A stretch of DNA of 64,000 bases, taken from assembly GCF_004770765.1 (NCBI RefSeq), contig NZ_RQFK01000026.1, positions 1,054,001 through 1,118,000 on the forward strand. Direction: 5' to 3'. This stretch comes from Leptospira noumeaensis (GTDB taxonomy: Bacteria; Spirochaetota; Leptospiria; Leptospirales; Leptospiraceae). Shown here in pieces: positions 26,289-34,453 of this stretch (position 1 is the first letter of the stretch; the number at the start of each line of letters is the position of its first letter). The notes under the pieces are model-generated. The model was not told the DNA's origin, made no database searches, and saw only the letters and a list, made by a program, of their open reading frames with translations. Position numbers and translations under genes: made by a program.

Positions 26289-26780
26289 TTACTTAGAATT
26301 ATTTTTTTCAGATTCAATTTCTATTTTGTAACTGGCATGACAAGCGACACAATTACGAGTGAGTTCGTCCATTTCTTTAAGTAAAGTATGGATATCTTGT
26401 TTTTTCCGAATTTTTGCCGCTATTTCATCAAATTTTTCATGAGTTCCAAATCCTAATTTTTTAAATTCAACAGGAAGTTTCAAAAGGATTGTTTTTTCTT
26501 GGTTTTCTAAACTGGCAACAAGACCCATACCAACAGCATCGGCAGCTTTTGCCGCACGTTCATAATCTTTCTCTGCAAGTCCACTTAAGATTCCATTGAC
26601 GGAAGTTAATAATGCTCGCATTTCAGTTAATACCAATTGTCTTTCTGCTGGTGTTAAGTGGATGGCAGTTCTATCATCGAGAGAACGACTTGTACTTCCA
26701 AAGTAAAAAAAGTAACCGAGTGTTAATACTGTTACGATCCAAAGCCCGATAGAAAATTTTCCAATCAAATTAGAATTCAT
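26289..26780 (-). CDS. Membrane-anchored cytochrome c' family protein
   Basis: A 163-residue protein with an N-terminal anchor helix (FSIGLWIVTVLTLGYFFYFG), then a four-helix bundle and a C-terminal heme c attachment site CVACH near residue 147, the position seen in cytochromes c' and c556. The mature domain sits on the periplasmic face. Class II cytochromes of this type bind NO or CO or shuttle electrons; which applies here is unknown. It is 13 nt downstream of the FadL-like gene and 9 nt upstream of the small oxidase-like proteins. Confidence 0.85.
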   Translation of the reverse strand: MNSNLIGKFSIGLWIVTVLTLGYFFYFGSTSRSLDDRTAIHLTPAERQLVLTEMRALLTSVNGILSGLAEKDYERAAKAADAVGMGLVASLENQEKTILLKLPVEFKKLGFGTHEKFDEIAAKIRKKQDIHTLLKEMDELTRNCVACHASYKIEIESEKNNSK

Positions 26781-26793
26781 ACCTGATTACCTA

Positions 26794-28191
26794 TTAAATA
26801 TTTTGTTCCATTCCCAAATAAATACTAAATACACTCATTTGTTTGTTATAAGAAAATTGGAATGGATGAACCTCTGTCCTAGAATAGACAGCATGGGATA
26901 ACGTCCAGTCTGAAGTTTTCCCTCCGTATGTTTTTTTGGGAAATCCATACTCACAAGCAATATGGAATGTAGAATCGTTCCAGGAAACACTCCCACCAAG
27001 TGAAACATGATGTTCGATACTTGCTCCTAACATAGGACTCACTCCACTCGCGGGGATTACATTATTTCCATAACTATAACCCATACGAGTCATATAACGA
27101 TCATTCCATTTGTATTCGGCTCCGATTGCAAATATAGTTTGGTTTTTCCAGTTTAGATTGAATTGAAAGGAGTTGGTTTCAAAACCTATTGGTGTTCTTA
27201 CCCAAACATCTTCTGTCCGAAATTTACTAGAATTAAAACTTTCTGACCAAGGTATGTATTTGATATCAAAGTCGATGATAAACCTGTCAGTTCGGTAGGA
27301 AATTCCAACAATATGTTTATCAGGCCAAATCATATATCGTGACACTCTGGTTCCGAATGATCGTTCGGGTGCATAACCATCCACCTTCATGGTTCCATCC
27401 ATTGGTAATACATTTCTCGTAGTATAAGAATAAGCAATTCGAATGTTCTCTGTTAGGTCGTAGGAAGTTCCGATTTTTCCTCCCAAGGTATAGGCTGAAT
27501 CACTTTGGTATCGAATTCCTCCGGGAATGGTGAGACTCCTAGTTTCATCTTGGTAGGTTCTTTTAAGTTCCATAAATCCATAAACAAGATCAATTCCAGC
27601 CCCAATCGCAAGGTTTCCTTTTTGATATCCAGCACCAAATGTTGATTTTACGGTCATAAATCGAAAATTCAAATCTTCTACTGCTTTTGTACTTTCTCCA
27701 ATGATGGGGATGTTTGTTCCAAATGTTTCATTTAATGTTTTTCCATCGGGAGTATTTCGTTTGATATTTTTAAATTGTCCACCACCTACACCTTGCGCGT
27801 ACAATGCGAAACCAATACTGATATTATCCGTAACAGGTTGGATGATTCCAATATAAGGCAAAACTGCTTTTGGGTGTTCCACCATTGAGTTTTGATAAGA
27901 ACGATTGGGATTTGAATCTATGTATTCATCATTATATTCGATAGAGGGGAAGTGGATTCCGGAACCTAACTCCCATTTGGTTCTTTTCACTCGAGCCAAA
28001 TGGGATGGGTTCGATTCTAGATCCATCACCGATCCGCCGACGGCCGCGAAGGCTCCTCCCATTCCGGCTTGTCTGGCCCCGAAGGCAGGTTGCATGATCC
28101 CGTGGAAGGCCAAAAGTTTTCTTTCCGAAAAGCATGGGCCAAGGCTTAGAATTAGAATGAATAAAACTTTGAAAATGCGACTCGAAATCAT
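26794..28191 (-). CDS. FadL/OmpP1-family outer-membrane protein
   Basis: A 465-residue exported beta-barrel with a signal segment (VLFILILSLGPCFS). Near the N-terminus it has the family hatch motif GARQAGMGGAFAAVGGSVMDLESNP, typical of OmpP1/FadL/TodX channels for hydrophobic compounds. The rest alternates amphipathic strands, many ending in aromatic residues. Substrate unknown. The gene lies inside an operon with a CopD-like protein upstream and a cytochrome c' downstream, an unusual setting for a fatty-acid-type channel. Confidence 0.85.
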   Translation of the reverse strand: MISSRIFKVLFILILSLGPCFSERKLLAFHGIMQPAFGARQAGMGGAFAAVGGSVMDLESNPSHLARVKRTKWELGSGIHFPSIEYNDEYIDSNPNRSYQNSMVEHPKAVLPYIGIIQPVTDNISIGFALYAQGVGGGQFKNIKRNTPDGKTLNETFGTNIPIIGESTKAVEDLNFRFMTVKSTFGAGYQKGNLAIGAGIDLVYGFMELKRTYQDETRSLTIPGGIRYQSDSAYTLGGKIGTSYDLTENIRIAYSYTTRNVLPMDGTMKVDGYAPERSFGTRVSRYMIWPDKHIVGISYRTDRFIIDFDIKYIPWSESFNSSKFRTEDVWVRTPIGFETNSFQFNLNWKNQTIFAIGAEYKWNDRYMTRMGYSYGNNVIPASGVSPMLGASIEHHVSLGGSVSWNDSTFHIACEYGFPKKTYGGKTSDWTLSHAVYSRTEVHPFQFSYNKQMSVFSIYLGMEQNI

Positions 28192-28236
28192 TTATCTCAA
28201 GGAAAGAGTCACAGCTACTGTGTCAAGTGAAATCAA

Positions 28237-28740
28237 CTAAGGAAAAATAGAGAAACCTCTGGAGGCTAGGATTCCCAAGATTGCAATTGTAATCGAAATC
28301 AAAAGATTGAACCTTCCAAAAAACGAGGAAGTCCTTCTATACCGTTCAAAACGTACGGGATCTGTTGTTAAATAAGAAAAGGTTTTTGGGCCAGTTACAA
28401 AATCATGATACAACGATGATAAAAATAAAATTGTAAATAGTCCTATTTTAGTAATAAACATGAAACCAATGTTAGATGTCCAAAAATCCCAATGGAAACC
28501 AAACTGAAAGTATCCTTTCTCGAACAAAAGTCCAAATCCTGAAATGATAAACACAAAGAATATATAATAAGAAATATTTCTAAACTGAGTCGCTGTGAGT
28601 TGTAACAATCTTAATTTTTGATCTTTTAATTCTGGATTTCTAATCACAGGGATAACAACAATCACATAAAAAATCATTCCACCAACCCAAACCATCGCTG
28701 AGAAGATATGAAAAATTAAAAGTATAAGATAAAACGACAT
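28237..28740 (-). CDS. CopD-like four-helix membrane protein
   Basis: A 167-residue integral membrane protein. HIFSAMVWVGGMIFYVIVVIPVI at the N-terminus is the signature of the CopD/HemJ-like superfamily, with a His in the first helix that can ligate copper or heme. Three further helices follow, with SSLYHDFVTGP between helices 3 and 4 carrying another His and Asp. It could be a copper-resistance or heme-related protein. It is the first gene of the five-gene minus operon, 45 nt ahead of the FadL-like gene. Confidence 0.7.
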   Translation of the reverse strand: MSFYLILLIFHIFSAMVWVGGMIFYVIVVIPVIRNPELKDQKLRLLQLTATQFRNISYYIFFVFIISGFGLLFEKGYFQFGFHWDFWTSNIGFMFITKIGLFTILFLSSLYHDFVTGPKTFSYLTTDPVRFERYRRTSSFFGRFNLLISITIAILGILASRGFSIFP

Positions 28741-28849
28741 GATGAGTTATCTTTAGATACATACACTTGTTTGTCGTTTCCTTTTTTGGTTTTAGAAACA
28801 ATCTAAAAATTTAGTTTATATATTTTCCTTTTTAGAAAAAAGGAATCTT

Positions 28850-30121
28850 TTGGGATGGGTAAACAGTATGTCCCAAATTAGAAAAATTCCAGAATTGTTA
28901 TTACCCGCTGGTAACTTAGATAAATTAGAAATCGCTTATATGTTTGGTGCGGACGCAGCTTATTGTGGTGTTCCTAGGTTTTCACTTCGAGCAAGAGAAA
29001 ATGATTTTACGATGGAAGCTCTGGAAAAGGGAGTTACACTTGCAAGAGAACTCGGTAAAAAAATTTATTTTACCGTAAATAACATTCCGAGGAATTCGAA
29101 ACTACCTTCATATCCTAAATATTTAGATCAGATGGCCGCATTAAAACCAGATGCTTTTATTATGGCAGATCCTGGATTGATTTTAATGACCAAAGAAGCA
29201 CATCCGGAAATAGACATCCATATCTCTGTCCAAGCGAACACTATGAACTATGCTGCCGTCAGATTTTGGAAACAATTCGGAGCCACTCGTGTCATTTTAT
29301 CTCGTGAAGTATCTATCTCTGAAATTGCCGAAATTAAAAATCAAGTTCCCGATATGGAAATTGAAGTTTTTGTTCATGGATCCATTTGTATTGCTCACAG
29401 CGGTCGTTGTTTTATGAGTAATTATTTTAAAAAACGAGATGCTAACCAAGGATCTTGTAACAATGCCTGTCGAGATTTGTATAAGGTATTTGTCACCAAC
29501 CCTAAACAAAATGAGGAACCAATGGAACTCATCACAGATGATGAGGGAACTTTTTTAATGAATTCGAAAGACCTTCGTGCCATTGAGTTTTTGCAAGAGT
29601 TATGTGATGCAGGAGTTGATTCTGTCAAAGTAGAGGGTCGTACTAAAAATGATTATTATGTAGGAATGGTGGCCCGTAGTTATAGACATACATTGGATCG
29701 TATATCGCGAGGTGAAAGTTTTGATCGCAAGTGGTTGGAGGAACTAGACAAAGTATCTTCTCGAAAATACTTCTCTGGTTTTTTAACTCGAGGAATGGAA
29801 GATCGCATTCCAGAAGAAGAAAGAGAATTTCAAAACAATGAATTTGGAACTAGTCTTTTTATGAGCCAAAAGTATGCGGGACTTGTAAAAGAATATAAAT
29901 CTGATACAAAACGGATTGTCATTGAAGTCAAAAACAAAATCCAAAAAGGGGATGTCATGGAAGTCATCACTGCCGTAGATTCCAATCCCTTAACCTTCAC
30001 AGTAGACCAAATCTTTTATAAACAAAACCTTGTGGAGGTCATCAGCGGGGGGATGGGAACCGTTGAGTTGGGAATTCCTTTTGCCATCCCTTCACGGTCA
30101 TTTTTAAGTAAAAAACTGTAA
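28850..30121 (+). CDS. U32-family peptidase-like protein (YegQ/TrhP type)
   Basis: A 423-residue U32-family protein. It begins ELLLPAGNLDKLEIAYMFGADAAYCG, the family start, and has the signature EVFVHGSICIAHSGRC at about 174-189. Four cysteines (CIAHSGRC and GSCNNAC) match those thought to bind an iron-sulfur cluster. YegQ/TrhP relatives are needed for 5-hydroxyuridine formation in tRNA; the peptidase label is historical. TTG at 28850 has AGGA 5 nt upstream, so I prefer it over the ATG at 28868, which has no ribosome site. Confidence 0.88.
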   Translation: MGWVNSMSQIRKIPELLLPAGNLDKLEIAYMFGADAAYCGVPRFSLRARENDFTMEALEKGVTLARELGKKIYFTVNNIPRNSKLPSYPKYLDQMAALKPDAFIMADPGLILMTKEAHPEIDIHISVQANTMNYAAVRFWKQFGATRVILSREVSISEIAEIKNQVPDMEIEVFVHGSICIAHSGRCFMSNYFKKRDANQGSCNNACRDLYKVFVTNPKQNEEPMELITDDEGTFLMNSKDLRAIEFLQELCDAGVDSVKVEGRTKNDYYVGMVARSYRHTLDRISRGESFDRKWLEELDKVSSRKYFSGFLTRGMEDRIPEEEREFQNNEFGTSLFMSQKYAGLVKEYKSDTKRIVIEVKNKIQKGDVMEVITAVDSNPLTFTVDQIFYKQNLVEVISGGMGTVELGIPFAIPSRSFLSKKL

Positions 30122-30180
30122 GAGAGAATCTGTCTAAGGAGAACTGTTAATAGAATATAGTAATGTAAGGTAAGGATATT

Positions 30181-31047
30181 GTGAAAAACCGTATAAAGAT
30201 TATTTTCCTCGTTTTGTTTGTAATTTTCCTAAATTGTGGCAAAGAAGCTAACGAGGAATCGGTGGCAACTGTAGAATCGGCAAAGATGTCCTCAGACATG
30301 CCGTTGGAAAAAAAAGTAGCACCAAGTGCTCCCAGAGCAGAAGTAATTTCTGAGACAGAACCCACTCCCAACCAATTGGGACAAGTATTTGTACCGATTC
30401 AAAATACTACGGAACGACTTCTCGAATACCAAGTTCAATTGAATTACCAAACGCCGGATTTAATCAAAACACGTAAGGATCTACTTAGTTTTATTACCAA
30501 ATATGGTTTTATTGAAAGTAGTTCGGCGGTCAATATGGACTCTCCTTATATGAACCTTCGCGTACATATAAAATCTGAGAAATTATATGAAGCCTTGATA
30601 GAGTTGGATACTTATGGAGTTTTATTAAGTGAAGACATCTCCACTGTGGATCATACAGAAGGAATGGTTTGGCAAAAGATCAAATCAAATCGTGAAAAAC
30701 TTCGTTTGGTAAGACGGACAAATGCAAACAACCAAACTTCAGCCAATTCGAAAAACTGGGAAGCAATCGAAGAAGCCATTACCGATAGTGAAAACAATTT
30801 AGATAATTCGGAACATGAGATATGGAAAATCAAAGATAAAGTAAAATGGGCTACTCTTAGTATCAATTTTACAACTCCTATCCCTGCGGATCGCATCCAA
30901 GTTCCTGTTTATAAAAATGCTTTCATTGGAATTCTGAATTTATTTTTAGAACTCACATATTATTTTATATGGATTTTACCATTAGTGATCGTTTTTGGGA
31001 TTCTATACTTTCCTTTGAAAAAGATTTACCAACATTTTAAAAAATAA
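30181..31047 (+). CDS. DUF4349 lipoprotein
   Basis: A 288-residue protein with a GTG start and a signal ending in the lipobox FLNC (Cys19), followed by a Glu/Pro-rich linker. The DUF4349 domain (about 85-270) includes LEYQVQLNYQTPDLIKTRKDLLSFI and the strand YMNLRVHIKSEKL. A coiled-coil-prone segment lies at about 160-220. Near the C-terminus is a membrane helix (YYFIWILPLVIVFGILYFPL) followed by basic residues. The domain's role is unknown. It follows the U32 gene by 59 nt. Confidence 0.82.
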   Translation: MKNRIKIIFLVLFVIFLNCGKEANEESVATVESAKMSSDMPLEKKVAPSAPRAEVISETEPTPNQLGQVFVPIQNTTERLLEYQVQLNYQTPDLIKTRKDLLSFITKYGFIESSSAVNMDSPYMNLRVHIKSEKLYEALIELDTYGVLLSEDISTVDHTEGMVWQKIKSNREKLRLVRRTNANNQTSANSKNWEAIEEAITDSENNLDNSEHEIWKIKDKVKWATLSINFTTPIPADRIQVPVYKNAFIGILNLFLELTYYFIWILPLVIVFGILYFPLKKIYQHFKK

Positions 31048-31097
31048 CCAAAGACGGTGGATGTTTTTTCCGTTTTTTTAAATATTAAATAATAAAA

Positions 31098-31122
31098 GCT
31101 TACAATAAAATCCATTGTAAGC
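31098..31122 (-). terminator. Terminator of the SpoIIAA-like gene
   Basis: GCTTACAAT and ATTGTAAGC form a perfect 9-bp stem with a 7-nt loop. On the minus strand it is followed by TTTTATTATTT. It lies just after the stop of the 31130-31594 gene and is oriented to end it. Confidence 0.7.
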
Positions 31123-31129
31123 CATTATC

Positions 31130-31594
31130 TTAATTTGCAGAAATGGAATAACTTTCAATCCAGGTTGCAGACCTTTCAGGATCGTCCCAAAAATGTTCTG
31201 AGTCTTTTCCAAATTTTTTTTCGTATTCGTTAATTTTATAACTATCATGGTGGCAGTGGACAGCGGCCAGACACTCCGTTCCATTTTCGGATGTTAGTTT
31301 TAAATCTTTGGCCTCTTCGAACAAATCCAAATAACCAATTCGCCAATTGTATTTACTGAGAAGTAAAGGAATGATTTCCCTGTACATTTTGTGCGCAGAC
31401 ATGGAAGCGGGGCTAAAACCATGAAGGTTCACAAAGATTTTGAATTTGGTTCCTTGGGGAAGTTCGGTGAAGGTTTTTTCTAATCCATCTTTCCATTGGC
31501 TTACTTCTGTTTCGGTAATGAGTCCAGAAAGGCGGGTTGTAATGAGATTTTTTTTATCATCCCATCGTGTATAAAGTTCTTTGTCCATATCCAT
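31130..31594 (-). CDS. SpoIIAA/STAS-like hypothetical protein
   Basis: A 154-residue cytoplasmic protein. The first 120 residues have the beta-alpha pattern of SpoIIAA-like (STAS-related) domains: NLITTRLSGLITETEVSQW, then KFKIFVNLHGFSPASMSAH. The C-terminus has HCHHDSYKINEY and an aromatic tail with no motif. The conserved phosphorylatable Ser of true anti-sigma antagonists is not evident, so I assign fold only. It stands alone on the minus strand with its own terminator. Confidence 0.6.
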   Translation of the reverse strand: MDMDKELYTRWDDKKNLITTRLSGLITETEVSQWKDGLEKTFTELPQGTKFKIFVNLHGFSPASMSAHKMYREIIPLLLSKYNWRIGYLDLFEEAKDLKLTSENGTECLAAVHCHHDSYKINEYEKKFGKDSEHFWDDPERSATWIESYSISAN

Positions 31595-31758
31595 TTGACT
31601 TACGGATAAATCCCAAAATCTTAAAAAGATTCTTGTAAGAATGAATCTAGGTAGATTGTCAAAAAACTAGGATTCCAAATTCTTACCATTGAGTCCATTA
31701 AAACAGGGAAACCAATGATCGTTATTGTGTTTATGAAAACGTCTACGCACATACTTAC

Positions 31759-31842
31759 GACGAGGAAATGTCTTCTTCGGCACAAAACTTAGCCTCAACT
31801 GCAGAGATTTTAAAAGGAATTACAGAAAGTTTTATGTTATAA
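31759..31842 (+). pseudogene. Remnant of a methyl-accepting chemotaxis protein (C-terminal end only)
   Basis: Translated in the frame ending at the TAA 31840-31842, this reads DEEMSSSAQNLASTAEILKG followed by ITESFML. That is the very typical last 25 or so residues of an MCP, where EEM-S-x-S-A-Q-x-L-A precedes the end. The frame runs back only to a stop near 31699 and the upstream residues do not look like an MCP, so the rest of the gene is lost. A hairpin typical of a terminator follows at 31879, as expected after a former gene. Confidence 0.6.
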
Positions 31843-31878
31843 AAATCTTAAAATGGTTCGACATAGAACCAAAATTTG

Positions 31879-31901
31879 CCACCATTTTTAAGAAATGGTG
31901 G
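31879..31901 (+). terminator. Hairpin between MCP remnant and gamma-glutamyltransferase gene
   Basis: CCACCATTT and AAATGGTGG form a perfect 9-bp stem with a 5-nt loop, followed by TCTTTTG. It probably was the terminator of the lost chemoreceptor gene. Its 3' arm ends only 11 nt before the next ATG and contains GGTGG, so it could also hide the ribosome site of that gene. Confidence 0.5.
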
Positions 31902-31912
31902 TCTTTTGATTT

Positions 31913-33775
31913 ATGATGCAGTTCCTAAAAAATTTCCTTCTTCTATTTTTCTTTGTTTTTTTATTTCAATGTTTAGGTAGTCGTAGGCCTATAATTCCTT
32001 CCTATGTTGATCCCCAAGGAAGTTTGCGGGATGTGAGTCTCGGGAAAAAATATATGGTTTCGACGGGAAATCCCCTCGCCACAAAAGCTGCCATCAAGGT
32101 TTTAGAAGACGGGGGAAACGCAATTGATGCTGCCGTGGCCGCATTGCTTGTGTTAAATGTGACTAATGGAGAGGCTGCCAGTTTTCCGTCTGTGGCGCCA
32201 ACGTTAGTTTACGATCAAAAATCAGGACAGGTTAAAAGTTATATAGGGGCCGGAACGGCTCCTGGAAAAGCCAATATCGAATGGTTTAAAAAACAAGGTT
32301 ATGATGTGATGCCCAAAAACTCCATCCTAACACAACTTGTACCTGCTTCACCAGATGTCATCGTACGACTGTTACAAGAACATGGAACAAAATCTTTTTC
32401 CGAATTGGTATCACCTGCCATCATTGTAGCAGAAGAAGGATTTCCTGCCAATCGAATCCTTGTTAAAAATTTAGACTTACCATTGTACAAACGATTGGGT
32501 TTTACCGTCATCATGCCTTACAATTCGGAAGTGTATCTAGAAAAAAAATGGTGGTATGGGATTCGGGAAGGGGAATTAACAAAACGACAAGACCTCGCAA
32601 AAACTTGGCGTTCTATGGCCCTTGAGGAATCAGAAAACTTAAAAAAAGGAAAATCAAGAAACCAAGCCTTAGAATCGGTAAGAGATTATTTTTATAAAGG
32701 GCCAATCGCCGATGCCATTGTAAAACTTCATTCTGATAAAGGTGGTCTTTTTACCAAAGAAGATTTGGCAGGTTATGTGGGAGGTTGGGAAAAACCTGTG
32801 AGTGGTGAGTTTGGTGAATATAAAATTTTATCCAACCAAACTTGGACACAAGGCCCTGTAGTTCCAATGGTATTACAGCTATTAGATGGAGTGGACTTGA
32901 AGTCTATGGGCCATAACTCTCCTGAATACATTCATACTGTATCACAAGCCATCGAACTTGTTGTTGCTGATCGGGAAAGATACTTCGGAGATCCAAAGTT
33001 TATTGATGTTCCTATCGATGGATTGTTATCTAAAAAATATGCAATACTACGCCGAAAACTTTTACAAAAAGATGCGTTTGGCCAAACTCCACCAGCAGGG
33101 AACCCTTGGGTTTTTTCTTCTAAAAAACCTTCTATTTTTCCTTTTCCACCTAACGATCTAAAGGATCAGGAAATTGACGAAATCAAATATGGAAAGGACA
33201 CAACCTATTTGAGTATTATCGATTCCAAAGGAAATGCAGTTTCTCTCACTCCCAGTGATTTTCCGCAATCCCCTATGGTTCCGGGAACGGGACTTACTCT
33301 CGGAATTCGAATGACTCAGTTTCGATTGGATCCAAACCATCCTTCTGCACTCGCTCCTGGCAAACGACCACGGATCACTCCCAATCCAGGTATGGTGTTG
33401 AAAAATGGAAAGTTATGGATGAGTTTTGGAACTCCTGGTGGTGATGTCCAAAGCCAAGCAATGGTTCAATTTTTTCTAAATGTCATTGTGTTTGGAATGG
33501 ATCCACAAAAAGCAGTAGAAGCACCTAGGTTTCGTTCGGTGAATTGGCCCGATAGTTTTTCTCCACATACCTATCGCCCAGGTGGAATTGAATTAGAAGA
33601 ATCTTTGTACCAAACTGTATCTGATTCATTAACAAAAAAAGGATATAAGGTATATAAAAAAGGTCATTTGGATAACGATCTTGGTTCTGTTTGTGCCGTT
33701 TTGAATGATACAAAGAACAAACGTTTGATAGGTGTTGCTGATCCTAGAGAAGAATCTTGGGCCGAAGGAAAATAA
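31913..33775 (+). CDS. ggt: Gamma-glutamyltransferase (lipoprotein type)
   Basis: A 620-residue Ntn-hydrolase that cleaves gamma-glutamyl bonds such as in glutathione. The signal segment LLLFFFVFLFQC ends in a lipobox-like Cys, so the proenzyme is likely lipid-anchored in the periplasm. NPLATKAAIKVLEDGGNAIDAAVAA is the family start. The autoprocessing nucleophile is Thr430 in KDTTYLSIIDSKGNAV, and FGTPGGD near 505 is the conserved oxyanion region. The usual LSxS segment is replaced by PSDFPQSPM, so substrate handling may differ. It ends 9 nt before creB and may share its transcript. Confidence 0.9.
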   Translation: MMQFLKNFLLLFFFVFLFQCLGSRRPIIPSYVDPQGSLRDVSLGKKYMVSTGNPLATKAAIKVLEDGGNAIDAAVAALLVLNVTNGEAASFPSVAPTLVYDQKSGQVKSYIGAGTAPGKANIEWFKKQGYDVMPKNSILTQLVPASPDVIVRLLQEHGTKSFSELVSPAIIVAEEGFPANRILVKNLDLPLYKRLGFTVIMPYNSEVYLEKKWWYGIREGELTKRQDLAKTWRSMALEESENLKKGKSRNQALESVRDYFYKGPIADAIVKLHSDKGGLFTKEDLAGYVGGWEKPVSGEFGEYKILSNQTWTQGPVVPMVLQLLDGVDLKSMGHNSPEYIHTVSQAIELVVADRERYFGDPKFIDVPIDGLLSKKYAILRRKLLQKDAFGQTPPAGNPWVFSSKKPSIFPFPPNDLKDQEIDEIKYGKDTTYLSIIDSKGNAVSLTPSDFPQSPMVPGTGLTLGIRMTQFRLDPNHPSALAPGKRPRITPNPGMVLKNGKLWMSFGTPGGDVQSQAMVQFFLNVIVFGMDPQKAVEAPRFRSVNWPDSFSPHTYRPGGIELEESLYQTVSDSLTKKGYKVYKKGHLDNDLGSVCAVLNDTKNKRLIGVADPREESWAEGK

Positions 33776-33784
33776 CAAGCGATT

Positions 33785-34453
33785 ATGGTAAAAATCCTTC
33801 TAATAGAAGATGAACCAGGAATTCAGGAAACCATCCAAATTTCATTGGAATCAGAAGGATTTACTATTTTGGTCACTTCCACTGGAAAGGAAGGGATTCA
33901 AAAAGTATCGAACGATATTTCACTCATCATACTCGATATTGGTTTACCTGACCAAAATGGATTTGAAGTTTTAAAAGAAATTAGAAAAAAATACCAAACA
34001 CCTGTTATCTTTTTGACGGCAAGAAATACGGAGATAGATAAAATTCTTGGACTCGAAATTGGTGCAGATGATTATATTGTAAAACCATTTAGTCCGAGGG
34101 AACTTTTGGCAAGGATCCGTGCGATTCTGCGAAGGACAAACCCATCACAAAATCTAGAGGATCATAAACTTAGAATTTCGTTGGATAAAAAGTTGGTTTA
34201 TTTTAATGGGCAAACACTGAATTTATCTCCTTACGAATACAAAACTATCGAATTATTTTTTAAATGGCCTGGTCGAATTTTTACTCGCGAAGAAATTATG
34301 GACAGTGTTTGGACAGAACCGGAAGATAGTTTCGACCGCGCAGTGGATACTGTGATTAAAAACATCCGTGCCAGGTTCAAAGAAATGGAACCAGACTTCG
34401 ACCCAATTGAAACAAGACGGGGACAAGGGTATGGATTAAAGGAAAAAATATGA
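33785..34453 (+). CDS. creB: OmpR-family response regulator, CreB-like
   Basis: A 222-residue regulator. The receiver domain has the acidic pair ED (8-9), phospho-acceptor Asp51 in LIILDIGLPDQNGFEVL, and Lys in IVKPFSPRELL near 102. The C-terminal OmpR-type winged helix runs from about 125 (LRISLDKKLVYFNGQ) to RRGQGYGLKEK. The CreB name rests on context: the kinase follows by an ATGA overlap and a creD homologue comes next. CreB in E. coli activates creD and metabolic genes through cre-tag repeats. Confidence 0.88.
   Translation: MVKILLIEDEPGIQETIQISLESEGFTILVTSTGKEGIQKVSNDISLIILDIGLPDQNGFEVLKEIRKKYQTPVIFLTARNTEIDKILGLEIGADDYIVKPFSPRELLARIRAILRRTNPSQNLEDHKLRISLDKKLVYFNGQTLNLSPYEYKTIELFFKWPGRIFTREEIMDSVWTEPEDSFDRAVDTVIKNIRARFKEMEPDFDPIETRRGQGYGLKEKI

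Larger units (their letters stand above)
31595..31912. other. Intergenic stretch containing a chemoreceptor remnant and a hairpin
   Basis: This 318-nt stretch has no intact gene. It holds the 3' end of a former chemoreceptor gene (to 31842) and a hairpin at 31879-31901, entered separately. The rest is AT-rich with no feature I can support. Confidence 0.6.

Noticed and set aside
28850..28867. ATG at 28868 as start of the U32 gene
   Set aside because: No ribosome site before it, whereas TTG at 28850 has AGGA at the right distance; the difference is only six residues and remains uncertain.
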